Source: Bacilli bacterium (lineage in GTDB: Bacteria > Bacillota_I > Bacilli_A > RF39 > UBA660). Taken from it: a stretch of 12,279 nucleotides of DNA. Position 1 is the first letter of the stretch. Each line of letters opens with the position of its first letter. The stretch covers positions 1 to 12,279 of the forward strand of contig JAQVZB010000028.1 in the NCBI GenBank assembly GCA_029004695.1, in the 5' to 3' direction. Under the pieces are notes generated by a model, which made no database searches, was not told where the DNA came from, and saw only the letters and a program-made list of their open reading frames with translations. The translations under genes were made by a program, and so were the position numbers. Below, piece after piece: positions 1 through 6,741 of this stretch.

Positions 1-111
1 GTTATTATTTAAATCTACTACCTCATGATTATTATTTATAAATTGTTCTTTTATAACTTCACTTTCATATAAGTTTACTTTACAACCTAATGTTAAAACA
101 CATACTTTCAT
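1..111 (-). CDS. mtaB: tRNA-t6A37 methylthiotransferase MtaB, N-terminal 37 codons only
   Basis: The gene starts at the ATG at 111..109 and runs off the left edge of the window. An AGGAG ribosome binding site at 120..116 lies 4 nt upstream of the ATG. The visible residues begin MKVCVLTLGCKVNLYESE. The TLGCKVN-x-YE-x-E signature is that of the N-terminal UPF0004 domain of MtaB; MiaB usually has T-x-GC-x-MN and RimO SLGC-x-KN. Cys10 would be the first of three cysteines that bind the auxiliary iron-sulfur cluster. The family is a radical SAM enzyme that methylthiolates N6-threonylcarbamoyladenosine at position 37 of ANN-decoding tRNAs. The radical SAM and TRAM domains lie outside the window, so the assignment rests on this motif alone. 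Its own promoter and a terminator-like leader hairpin lie upstream. Confidence 0.85.
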   Translation of the reverse strand, partial: MKVCVLTLGCKVNLYESEVIKEQFINNNHEVVDLNNN

Positions 112-121
112 AATTCTCCTT

Positions 122-162
122 AAAAAAATGAGAGAAATATAAATTTAATTATATTTCCCTCA
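122..162 (-). terminator. Terminator-like hairpin in the mtaB leader (candidate attenuator)
   Basis: Bases 129-142 pair with 149-162, a 14-bp stem around a 6-nt loop. In minus-strand RNA the 133/158 position is a U-G wobble; in plus-strand RNA it would be an A-C clash. The stem is followed at 128..122 by seven U in the minus-strand RNA only, so it is oriented as a minus-strand intrinsic terminator. It lies after the predicted mtaB promoter and before the mtaB ribosome binding site, so it would interrupt the mtaB transcript unless bypassed. Confidence 0.6.
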
Positions 163-202
163 ATTGTCAATAAATAAAATAAATTATTTCTTGACTAAAT
201 AA

Positions 203-231
203 AGTATACTATAGTTGAAATTTAATGTCAA
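203..231 (-). promoter_or_regulatory. Sigma-A-type promoter of mtaB
   Basis: On the minus strand TTGACA (231..226) and TATACT (208..203) are separated by exactly 17 bp. This is the best consensus promoter in the window. The predicted start is near 196, giving an mtaB leader of about 85 nt that contains the hairpin at 129-162. Confidence 0.7.
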
Positions 232-240
232 CCCTTTTTT

Positions 241-263
241 AAAAAAAAGAATAAATTTCTTTT
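241..263 (-). terminator. Weak AU-only hairpin with U run at the end of the 165-residue membrane protein gene
   Basis: AAAAGAA (263..257 on the minus strand) pairs with TTCTTTT (251..245) around a 5-nt loop, followed by four more T. It overlaps the TAA stop codon. The stem is short and nearly all A-U, so termination may be inefficient. Confidence 0.35.
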
Positions 264-760
264 TAATATATTTTACCTAAATTCTCTTGTAATTCTTTTA
301 ATGCTTTTAAGAAAGCTTCTTCTTTATCATATTGCATTAACTTAACTTCTAATCTTGGTTCTTCAATATGATTGATTTCATTAGTTAAATTTATTTTTTT
401 GACATTTAATTCTGGCAATTCATAAGTATATTCATCATCATAACCGATTCCAATTTTATCTTTATTTTTAACTAATTCTTCATAACTAATAATAGCATTA
501 TTTTCTTGTTCAACTTCATAAGTTGTTAATTTTATTGCTTCTGGTTTATAATCTTTTTCAATTGCACTTGCTACCGAGGCAATATCAAAATCATCAGCAA
601 GATTATTTTTTTGTGCACTTGATTCTAGATCGCTTAATTTTATTAAATATAATACATAAATAAATAATACAATAAGTAAAAAAGTTCCTATAAAAAAGAA
701 ATAATCTCCAATACTTAATGTTTTAACTAGTTCTAACATATTAATAAATACTTCTTTCAT
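263..760 (-). CDS. Single-pass membrane protein of unknown function, 165 aa
   Basis: I do not recognise a named family. The protein has a short N-terminus, one strong membrane segment at about residues 20-41 (FFFIGTFLLIVLFIYVLYLI), and then about 120 mostly charged, acidic residues expected to be cytoplasmic. Two stretches look conserved in character: ISYEELVKNKDKIGIGYDDE at about 91-110, and a C-terminal amphipathic helix around EEAFLKALKELQENL. The start is well supported: a GAGGA ribosome binding site at 771..767 sits 6 nt before the ATG. It is the last gene of a minus-strand run, 33 bp after the CPBP protease gene, and is followed by a weak terminator. A scaffold or adaptor role at the membrane is possible, but nothing in the sequence shows this. 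Confidence 0.7.
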   Translation of the reverse strand: MKEVFINMLELVKTLSIGDYFFFIGTFLLIVLFIYVLYLIKLSDLESSAQKNNLADDFDIASVASAIEKDYKPEAIKLTTYEVEQENNAIISYEELVKNKDKIGIGYDDEYTYELPELNVKKINLTNEINHIEEPRLEVKLMQYDKEEAFLKALKELQENLGKIY

Positions 761-793
761 TTTAATTCCTCACCAAAATTTCTTTCTATTATA

Positions 794-1495
794 CTAAATT
801 AATATTAAAGCTGCAAGTATACCTAATAAATTATTTAACGAATGGATAATAATTACAAAATAGATATTTTTATATTTGACATAATAATAAGCTATTAAGG
901 TACCTATCGATACATAACTAATTGATTGAATAAGCGCAATTGTAATATTGATATCAGTTGGAAAAATATGCATAAATCCAAAAATTAACCCACTTATTAA
1001 GATAAATAGCCCTGAATCTTTTATAATCTTTTTTAAACCTAATCTAAATATTATTTCTTCAACAAAAGGAGCTAATAATACGGCTGATATAAACATCATA
1101 ATCGGAGCATTACTTAAAAGTAAATTAATAATCGATTGATTTTCACTTTCAAATATATTAATTTCTAAAATAAACGATAAAGTATAAATAATAACTGATG
1201 CTATTAATTTTACAATAAGTAAAACAATAAATAGTCTAAAACATTTTTTTAAATTATTTTTTAAATTTATTTTAAATTCATACCAATCATTTATTAAAGT
1301 TTTTTTATAGATAAAAAATATTATAATAAATAATACTAAACTTATTAATACTTCACTATAAGCTATATCAATAAAGTTAAATGTAGTTAAATTAATATTT
1401 AATTTATTAAATATCAAAGAAAATATTTTTCCAATATTAAAAAATAATAAAATAACAATTAAAAATTTTAAGATATTTATTAATTTATTTTTCAA
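794..1495 (-). CDS. CPBP family intramembrane glutamic endopeptidase (CAAX protease-like), catalytic residues intact
   Basis: This is a hydrophobic protein of 233 residues with six to eight membrane segments. It carries the complete CPBP/Abi signature: APFVEEIIFR with Glu146, Glu147 and Arg151; FGFMH with His176; and HSLNN with His218 and Asn221/222. In this family the Glu pair and the His residues form the intramembrane active site used to cleave prenylated proteins, peptides or bacteriocin-related substrates. The substrate here is unknown. Translation starts at a TTG codon (1495..1493); a GAGG ribosome binding site lies 7 nt upstream and overlaps the TGA stop of the preceding gene, which fits translational coupling. 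The preceding gene is a paralogue that lacks all these catalytic residues, so the two may act as a pair. Confidence 0.85.
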   Translation of the reverse strand: MKNKLINILKFLIVILLFFNIGKIFSLIFNKLNINLTTFNFIDIAYSEVLISLVLFIIIFFIYKKTLINDWYEFKINLKNNLKKCFRLFIVLLIVKLIASVIIYTLSFILEINIFESENQSIINLLLSNAPIMMFISAVLLAPFVEEIIFRLGLKKIIKDSGLFILISGLIFGFMHIFPTDINITIALIQSISYVSIGTLIAYYYVKYKNIYFVIIIHSLNNLLGILAALILI

Positions 1496-1504
1496 GATTT
1501 AACC

Positions 1505-2197
1505 TCACAATATTTTTTCAATTAATATACCAGCAAATAATGTATAAAGTATTAAAGTAATACTTGCATAACATATATTACTATTATTTTTACGATATAT
1601 CCATGCTAGTAATATATATAAAATAAAATATGGTATAACACTAAATAATATAGTCAAAAAAGATCCTTTTAAACCTAAACCAATAAAAATAGTTGCAATT
1701 AAACCACTACATAGTATGCCTTTATTTTTATCTCTTGTTAAATCATTAATACCAAGTACATAAATAACACTACTAATAAATGGGATTATTAAAGTACTTT
1801 TAATAACAGAAATAATATTGTTAATATTTAAGGACTCACTAAATACATTAATAAACGTTAATGGGAAAAATGTAACTTTAAAATAATCGGCAATTAATGA
1901 ACTAAAATATTCACTAACCTTAACAGCAAGAGTTACGACGATAAAAAAAACAATTACCATTAATAAATTAGGAAATAGATTTCGTTTAAATCTTCTAAAA
2001 TCTCGAGTAATATCACCCTTATATAAACACCAAACCAAAAATAATATTATTAAATATAGTCCTAATATTAGTATGTTTTTTATCAATAAAGAATAAGTAT
2101 TAACATCTAATCCTATTAATGATAAAATATCAAAATAATAAATTGTTGCAAAATTAATTAATACTAGACATCCTAATAGCTTTATAAATTTATACAT
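1505..2197 (-). CDS. Catalytically inactive CPBP-like membrane protein
   Basis: This 230-residue polytopic membrane protein has the same size and layout as the active CPBP protease directly downstream. Aligning the core by eye, its IPFISSVIYVLG (138-149) matches APFVEEIIFRLG in the neighbour, so the catalytic Glu-Glu is Ser142-Ser143 and the Arg is Val147. The FxxxH and HxxxN histidines are replaced by Ile and probably Thr. A protease function is therefore very unlikely. Only the fold, the shared PF-x-x-x-x-I-x-x-x-G core and the adjacency support the family call, so a search is needed to confirm it. The ATG has a GGAG ribosome binding site 9 nt upstream (2210..2207). The gene ends in TGA, and only 9 bp separate it from the next start. 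Confidence 0.65.
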   Translation of the reverse strand: MYKFIKLLGCLVLINFATIYYFDILSLIGLDVNTYSLLIKNILILGLYLIILFLVWCLYKGDITRDFRRFKRNLFPNLLMVIVFFIVVTLAVKVSEYFSSLIADYFKVTFFPLTFINVFSESLNINNIISVIKSTLIIPFISSVIYVLGINDLTRDKNKGILCSGLIATIFIGLGLKGSFLTILFSVIPYFILYILLAWIYRKNNSNICYASITLILYTLFAGILIEKIL

Positions 2198-2219
2198 AAT
2201 TCTATACTCCTTATTATTA

Positions 2220-2248
2220 ATAATAAAACATATCTCAAATAGTTACAA
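2220..2248 (-). promoter_or_regulatory. Possible promoter for the CPBP gene pair
   Basis: On the minus strand TTGTAA (2248..2243) and TATTAT (2225..2220) are 17 bp apart. The predicted start near 2213 would leave a leader of about 16 nt. The -35 overlaps the base of the hairpin that ends the upstream gene. In DNA this rich in A and T, such a match can arise by chance. Confidence 0.35.
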
Positions 2249-2287
2249 TTAAAAATGTAAATTATCTTATTATTTACATTTTTAATT
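2247..2287. terminator. 16-bp perfect inverted repeat, probable terminator of the YetF-like gene
   Basis: Bases 2247-2262 pair perfectly with 2272-2287 around a 9-nt loop. Each arm contains a run of five A or T. It starts 9 bp past the TAG stop of the YetF-like gene. There is no extra U run after the stem on the minus strand, so termination would rely on the U-rich end of the arm itself. The structure is symmetrical and could act in both directions. Confidence 0.5.
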
Positions 2288-2295
2288 TACAATAA

Positions 2296-2946
2296 CTATA
2301 CTATTAAATCACTTCTTTTGATTATATAAATTTTAGATCCTTTATAAAAAGCATAAAAGATATCTTCTAAAAGAAACTGTTGTTTCTTTAAATACATTTT
2401 TAACCATAATGAAGATTTCTTAATATCTTTTAAGGTGTCTTTTTGAATAACACCATCTATTATTATTGGTAATGGGTAATCGCCTTTTATTTTAAACAAA
2501 TTATATTTAAATATTGATAATTTGCCATTATTTTCTAAAAAAGCATATTCAACATCTTCAATATTTTTAATTTTTTCTTGTCTTAAACTTAGTAATAAAT
2601 CATCTAAGGTATATCTTTGTTTGATCATTTCTTTATAATTTATTTTACCTTGATTTATAATTAAACTTGCTCTACCACTAACAATTGATCTGAATTTTCT
2701 TGATTTTAAAGATATTTTAGCAAATAATACTTCAATTATTACTAATACTAAGATTGGCAGAACTGCTAAAAAAATAGAATCTTTAATGTTTTCTATACTA
2801 ATAGCACATAATTCGGCTATTAATATTGAAACTATTAAATCGATAATTCCTAGTTTTCCGATTTCTCTTTTTCCCATCACCCTAAAACAGATAGTTACAA
2901 AAAAATAAAAAAACACGGTTCTAACTATAGCAGAAATAAATATCAT
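2296..2946 (-). CDS. YetF/YcaP-like DUF421 membrane protein
   Basis: This protein of 216 residues has three N-terminal membrane segments (about 2-22, 33-51 and 57-77) and a C-terminal soluble domain. Two hallmarks of the DUF421 family are visible: FRVMGKREIGKL at 21-32, between the first two helices, and the domain-entry stretch around 90-121 (SGRASLIINQGKI, then YTLDDLLLSLRQ). In the family the C-terminal domain faces the cytoplasm and forms a small alpha/beta fold. B. subtilis relatives (YetF, YdfS and others) are linked to the spore membrane, but in general the function is not settled. The ATG has an AGGTG-type ribosome binding site. The gene starts 43 bp after the thrS stop with no terminator between, so it probably shares the T-box-controlled transcript. 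A 16-bp inverted repeat follows it. Confidence 0.85.
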   Translation of the reverse strand: MIFISAIVRTVFFYFFVTICFRVMGKREIGKLGIIDLIVSILIAELCAISIENIKDSIFLAVLPILVLVIIEVLFAKISLKSRKFRSIVSGRASLIINQGKINYKEMIKQRYTLDDLLLSLRQEKIKNIEDVEYAFLENNGKLSIFKYNLFKIKGDYPLPIIIDGVIQKDTLKDIKKSSLWLKMYLKKQQFLLEDIFYAFYKGSKIYIIKRSDLIV

Positions 2947-2989
2947 TTATTATCACCTACTATATTATGGGTGTTCTTTTATATTTTAA

Positions 2990-4738
2990 TCATAATTTAT
3001 AATCGATTTTTTTATTATTAATATTATCTATTAATTTATTTATAAATTCTTCTTTACTAATAGTTACAGATTCATTAGTACCATAAATTCGATAAGTAAT
3101 ATTATTCTTTTCTTTTTCATTATCACCAAGCACTATTGTAAATGGTATCTTATTAGTTTGACTTTCTCTAATTTTATAATTTAATTTTTCATCTTTGAAA
3201 TTTATTTTCGATCTTATTCCTTTTTCTTTTAATAATTCATCTATTTCTTGAGCATATTTTAAATGATATTCATTATTAATAGGTATTATATCAACTTGTC
3301 TTGGCGCTAACCATAAAGGAAATGCCCCAGCAAAATTCTCAATTAAGATTCCAATAAATCTTTCCATTGAACCAAATATTACTCTATGAAGCATAACAGG
3401 TCTTTTTTTAGATCCATCTTCAGCTATATAATTGATATCAAATCTTTCTGGCAAATTCATATCTAATTGGATAGTTCCACATTGCCAAACTCTACCTATT
3501 GAGTCCTTAATATGGAAATCTAATTTAGGACCATAAAATGCTCCATCATGAGGATTAATCTTGCATTCATGTCCAGCTTTAATACAAGCATCTTCTAATG
3601 CTTTTTCAGCTTTATCCCAGGTATTTATATCACCAATATAATTTTCTAGTGGTCTTGTAGATAATTCAATACTATAAGTTAAACCAAATACACTATATAT
3701 TCGATTGATAAAATTGATTAAACTTATAACTTCAGTTTCAATTTGTGACTCTAGCATAAATATATGCGCATCATCTTGAGTAAAAGTTCTAACTCTAAAT
3801 AATCCATTTAAAGCTCCACTTGCTTCGTGACGATGAACTTGACCTAATTCGCCTACTCTTAAAGGTAAATCTTTATATGAATATAAATCTCTTTTATATA
3901 CTAATATGCCACCTGGACAATTCATTGGTTTAATAGCATAAGTTTTATTATCTACTTCACTTATATACATATTTTCACGATAACTATTCCAGTGGCCTGA
4001 TATTTCCCATAATTCTTTATTAAGCATGATTGGTGTTTTAATAAATATATACTCTTCTTTCGTATGTTCATCATACCAAAATTTTTCAAGTTCATTTCTG
4101 ATAATCATCCCATTTTTTAAAAATATTGGACAGCCTGGGCTATATTCACTCATCATAAAAATATCTAATTCTTTTCCTAAAACTTTATGGTCTCTTTTTT
4201 TAGCTTCTTCTAAAAAGTTTAAATGTTCATTTAAATCGGCTTCAGTTTCAAAACAGATCCCATAAATTCTTTGTAACATTTTATTTTTTGAATCACCTTT
4301 AAAGTATGCTCCTGATACTTTTAATAATTTAAAATATTTTATTTCTTTAACACTATCTAAATGAGGTCCTCGACATAAATCAATAAAATCATCTTGAGCA
4401 TAAGCGGTTATAATGTTACTATCATCCATATTATTGATTAGGTCTATTTTATATTCATTATTTTTAAATATATCTAAAGCTTCTTTTCTTGTTAATTCTC
4501 TTTTAATTATTCTTTTACCATCTTTAGATATTTTTTTCATTTCTTTTTCAATAATATTTAAGCTTTCTTCTTTAATTACCTTATCTCCTAAGTCAATATC
4601 ATAATAAAAACCCTCTTCAATGACTGGCCCGACCCAAAATTTAGCATTTGGATATAATCTTTTTATCGCATGAGCAAGTAAATGAGCACAACTATGATTA
4701 ACAATATTTAACCTTTCATCTTCTTTTATATTTTTCAT
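2990..4738 (-). CDS. thrS: Threonyl-tRNA synthetase lacking the N-terminal TGS domain
   Basis: This class II synthetase attaches threonine to tRNA-Thr in the cytoplasm. The start chosen is the ATG at 4738, because GGAG (4749..4746) lies 7 nt upstream; the longer open frame to 4795 runs into the T-box antiterminator. The product is 582 aa, shorter than the usual 640 or so, because it begins directly at the editing domain: HLLAH (His19, His23) and DLCRGPH (Cys122, His126). The catalytic core has MNCPGG (Cys274), the motif 2 region ending in TFTQDDAH (His325), and LHRVIFGSMER (His451); Cys274, His325 and His451 match the zinc ligands. A C-terminal anticodon-binding domain follows from about residue 480. 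The TGS domain is absent, and no upstream frame restores it. The stop codon is TGA. Confidence 0.95.
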   Translation of the reverse strand: MKNIKEDERLNIVNHSCAHLLAHAIKRLYPNAKFWVGPVIEEGFYYDIDLGDKVIKEESLNIIEKEMKKISKDGKRIIKRELTRKEALDIFKNNEYKIDLINNMDDSNIITAYAQDDFIDLCRGPHLDSVKEIKYFKLLKVSGAYFKGDSKNKMLQRIYGICFETEADLNEHLNFLEEAKKRDHKVLGKELDIFMMSEYSPGCPIFLKNGMIIRNELEKFWYDEHTKEEYIFIKTPIMLNKELWEISGHWNSYRENMYISEVDNKTYAIKPMNCPGGILVYKRDLYSYKDLPLRVGELGQVHRHEASGALNGLFRVRTFTQDDAHIFMLESQIETEVISLINFINRIYSVFGLTYSIELSTRPLENYIGDINTWDKAEKALEDACIKAGHECKINPHDGAFYGPKLDFHIKDSIGRVWQCGTIQLDMNLPERFDINYIAEDGSKKRPVMLHRVIFGSMERFIGILIENFAGAFPLWLAPRQVDIIPINNEYHLKYAQEIDELLKEKGIRSKINFKDEKLNYKIRESQTNKIPFTIVLGDNEKEKNNITYRIYGTNESVTISKEEFINKLIDNINNKKIDYKL

Positions 4739-4745
4739 AAAACAT

Positions 4746-4950
4746 CTCCATTTTCTATATATAAAAAAGAATAGCCCTAGGAGTGCATAAAACACGGTAC
4801 CATCCTTATTATTAACTTTTAACTATTAACGGAGTTTAACCGGAATATATTAAATTCTCTCAAAGGTAGTAATTATTAATCATTTATATTAGCTTCCACC
4901 AAAAACTAACTCTCTTTAATAAAAATACTAGTAATCATATCCTTCTTCAT
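4746..4950 (-). promoter_or_regulatory. T-box riboswitch (tRNA-Thr sensing), leader of thrS
   Basis: Read on the minus strand, Stem I begins near 4945. Its distal part has AGAGAGTTAG (4916..4907), GGTG (4900..4897) and CTAAT, typical of the AG-bulge and GNUG motifs. The specifier is ACC (4867..4865), a Thr codon, followed by the usual TTTGAG; a second Thr codon, ACT, lies just before it. The T-box sequence AAGGATGGTACCGTG is at 4807..4793. The antiterminator is clear: AGGA (4806-4803) pairs with TCCT (4782-4779), the canonical 7-nt TGGTACC bulge (4802-4796) follows, and GTG (4795-4793) pairs with CAC (4785-4783). The variable bulge base is U, so the tRNA-Thr discriminator should be A. A U run lies at 4768..4763, but the terminator stem before it is weak. 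Confidence 0.92.
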
Positions 4951-4961
4951 TGATTTAAATT

Positions 4962-4990
4962 ATATTATCATAATTTATTTATAAATGCAA
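4962..4990 (-). promoter_or_regulatory. Promoter of the T-box leader and thrS
   Basis: On the minus strand TTGCAT (4990..4985) is followed after 17 bp by TAATAT (4967..4962), preceded by TGA as in an extended -10. An overlapping TATAAT lies at 4964..4959. The predicted start near 4955 falls just before Stem I of the T-box. Confidence 0.5.
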
Positions 4991-5020
4991 TTCTAGAATA
5001 TAAAGACTTAAATTCTCTTG

Positions 5021-5049
5021 TTTAAATTATAAAATAAATATGATATTAT
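5021..5049 (+). promoter_or_regulatory. Promoter of the class B sortase gene
   Basis: TTTAAA (5021-5026) and TATTAT (5044-5049) are 17 bp apart, with TGA (5041-5043) directly before the -10, i.e. an extended -10 promoter. The predicted start near 5056 gives a leader of about 18 nt containing AGAAGG (5061-5066). It diverges from the thrS promoter; the two occupy 4962-5049. Confidence 0.45.
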
Positions 5050-5073
5050 ATCTATAGAATAGAAGGTATTAAA

Positions 5074-6711
5074 ATGGATAAATATATATTTAAAATAAGT
5101 AAAAATCTTTTATCTGTTTCAATCTTAAAAAAAGATACTCCTAAAGATGATTTAAATAATACAAATATAATCGATACTAAAGAAATTGTTTTTAGTAAAG
5201 ATTATATATTAGAAAATATCGATTTAGTATCTTCTTTTTTAAATGTTATTATCATTAAAAAAAATGTAAAAAAAGTAAGTATAAAAGATTATAATATTAT
5301 ATTATTAATTCTTAAAATAATAAATAATATTCCTAATATTGAAGAAATACACTTAAAGCCAGATAAACCTGTTAATTATAAAATGTTTTTAAGTTTACTT
5401 GAAAATAAAGCCTTAAAAAAATTAGATGTTTATGATATTCCTAAATATTTATTAGAAAGACTTGACACAAATAAAAATTTAGAAATAAATATCAGAAGTG
5501 AAATCTTTTTTATAAGTAATTTTATGAGTATTAATGATTTAACTACTTACAGTAATATTTATTATAAAAAAAATATTATGATCAAAGATATTTTTAAAAA
5601 TGAAGACTATCAAGATTTTGAAACTTTTATTAATATTAATAACCATTTAAAAACTATTAATATAATTTACTTTAATTATATTGATTTATTATTTATTATT
5701 AAAACATTATTAGAAAATAACAAACATAATATAAAAATTATTATTGAAGAAAAAGATAATGATTTAAAATTAATCTACCATTCTATTAATAAGATAAAAA
5801 ATGAATATGAAAAAAATTTAAATGATATTAATATTAGTTTTAAAATAAATTATAGTTCGGAGTTCAAAACAAATAATTTAGTTAAACAAATTAATATTAA
5901 TATTTTAAAAATATGTTTAACAAGCGTTATCTTTTTAATTCTAGTCTTAATGGGAGTAAATTACTATAAAAATTATTCCCAAGAAAGAGATATTCAAAAT
6001 ATCGAAAAAGAATTAAAACAAATAATTCATAAAATAGATGCCGAATATAATATCGATAATCAAGATCCGGAATTTGAACTTATTGAGCCTGATAATATAA
6101 CACCAGTTACGACTCCTAAAAATACTTATGTTAGTTCTTATTATAAAAACTATGTTAAAGTATTTGAAACCCTTCTTAAAATAAATAGTGATACAAAAGG
6201 ATGGCTTACTGTAAATAATACTCGCATTGATTATCCTGTTGTTCAAGCTACAGACAATGAATATTATTTAAAAAGAGATTATAATCAATATAAAAACTCT
6301 ATGGGTTGGGTATTTATGGATTTTAGAAATAATATTGATGTATTGAACCAAAATACGATTATTTACGGGCATAATATTAATGGCGGAATAATGTTTGGTA
6401 CTTTAAGATATGTTTTAAATAGTTCATGGTATACTAACAAAGCTAATCAAATTATAACTTTTAATACTTTAAAAAAAGAAATGAAATGGCAAATAATATC
6501 TATTTATAAAATTCCTAACACTACTGATTATATCCAAACTACTTTTTATAATAAAGAAATATATCAAGAATTTTTAAATCTAATAATCGGAAGAAGTATT
6601 TATAATTTCCAACAAGAAGTAACTATTAATGATAAAATATTAACTTTATCTACTTGCCATAATAGAGGAAATGAACGCGTTGTATTACATGCAAAATTAA
6701 TTGTTGAATAA
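5074..6711 (+). CDS. Class B sortase with a large cytoplasmic N-terminal domain
   Basis: The 545-residue protein has three parts. Residues 1-275 contain no signal peptide and look soluble. Residues 278-295 form the single membrane segment (ILKICLTSVIFLILVLMG). Residues 296-355 are a linker, and about 360-545 are a class B sortase domain: GWLTVNNTRIDYPVV (376-390), YYLKRD, GWVFMD, catalytic His433 in IYGHN, Cys528 in LSTC, and Arg535 in NERVVL. Sortases of this class cut a surface-protein sorting signal and join it to the cell wall or to another subunit. A normal class B sortase is about 250 aa, so the N-terminal domain is extra. It has short hydrophobic segments of leucine-rich-repeat character (NIEEIHL, ALKKLDVYDIP, HLKTINI), but I cannot name a fold. 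AGAAGG lies 7 nt before the ATG. The gene converges on the adhesin/sortase genes. Confidence 0.9.
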   Translation: MDKYIFKISKNLLSVSILKKDTPKDDLNNTNIIDTKEIVFSKDYILENIDLVSSFLNVIIIKKNVKKVSIKDYNIILLILKIINNIPNIEEIHLKPDKPVNYKMFLSLLENKALKKLDVYDIPKYLLERLDTNKNLEINIRSEIFFISNFMSINDLTTYSNIYYKKNIMIKDIFKNEDYQDFETFININNHLKTINIIYFNYIDLLFIIKTLLENNKHNIKIIIEEKDNDLKLIYHSINKIKNEYEKNLNDINISFKINYSSEFKTNNLVKQININILKICLTSVIFLILVLMGVNYYKNYSQERDIQNIEKELKQIIHKIDAEYNIDNQDPEFELIEPDNITPVTTPKNTYVSSYYKNYVKVFETLLKINSDTKGWLTVNNTRIDYPVVQATDNEYYLKRDYNQYKNSMGWVFMDFRNNIDVLNQNTIIYGHNINGGIMFGTLRYVLNSSWYTNKANQIITFNTLKKEMKWQIISIYKIPNTTDYIQTTFYNKEIYQEFLNLIIGRSIYNFQQEVTINDKILTLSTCHNRGNERVVLHAKLIVE

Positions 6712-6713
6712 TA

Positions 6714-6734
6714 AAAAGATATTAAATACCTTTT
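6714..6734. terminator. Shared terminator hairpin between convergent genes
   Basis: AAAAG (6714-6718) pairs with CTTTT (6730-6734) and TAT with ATA inside it. The 6719/6729 position is an A-C mismatch in plus-strand RNA but a G-U wobble in minus-strand RNA. The hairpin is followed by a U-rich stretch on the minus strand, so it favours termination of the five-TM protein gene while also lying just after the class B sortase stop. Confidence 0.45.
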
Positions 6735-6741
6735 AAAAAAC

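Noticed and set aside
948..1139. Plus-strand frame inside the CPBP protease gene
   Set aside because: It is antisense to the conserved EE-x-x-x-R region; a shadow frame.
2990..2992. Mollicutes genetic code (UGA = Trp)
   Set aside because: TGA serves as the stop of thrS and of the inactive CPBP gene at 1505, and Trp is encoded by TGG where checked, so the standard bacterial code applies.
4026..4604. Two plus-strand frames inside thrS
   Set aside because: They are antisense to conserved synthetase motifs and have no supporting signals.
4739..4795. Longer N-terminus for ThrRS starting with a hydrophobic stretch (MFYALLGLFFF)
   Set aside because: These codons are the T-box antiterminator and U run. 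There is no ribosome binding site for that start, whereas GGAG fits the ATG at 4738.
6013..6246. Minus-strand frame inside the class B sortase gene
   Set aside because: It is antisense to a well-supported domain, has no ribosome binding site and has no protein-like features beyond composition.
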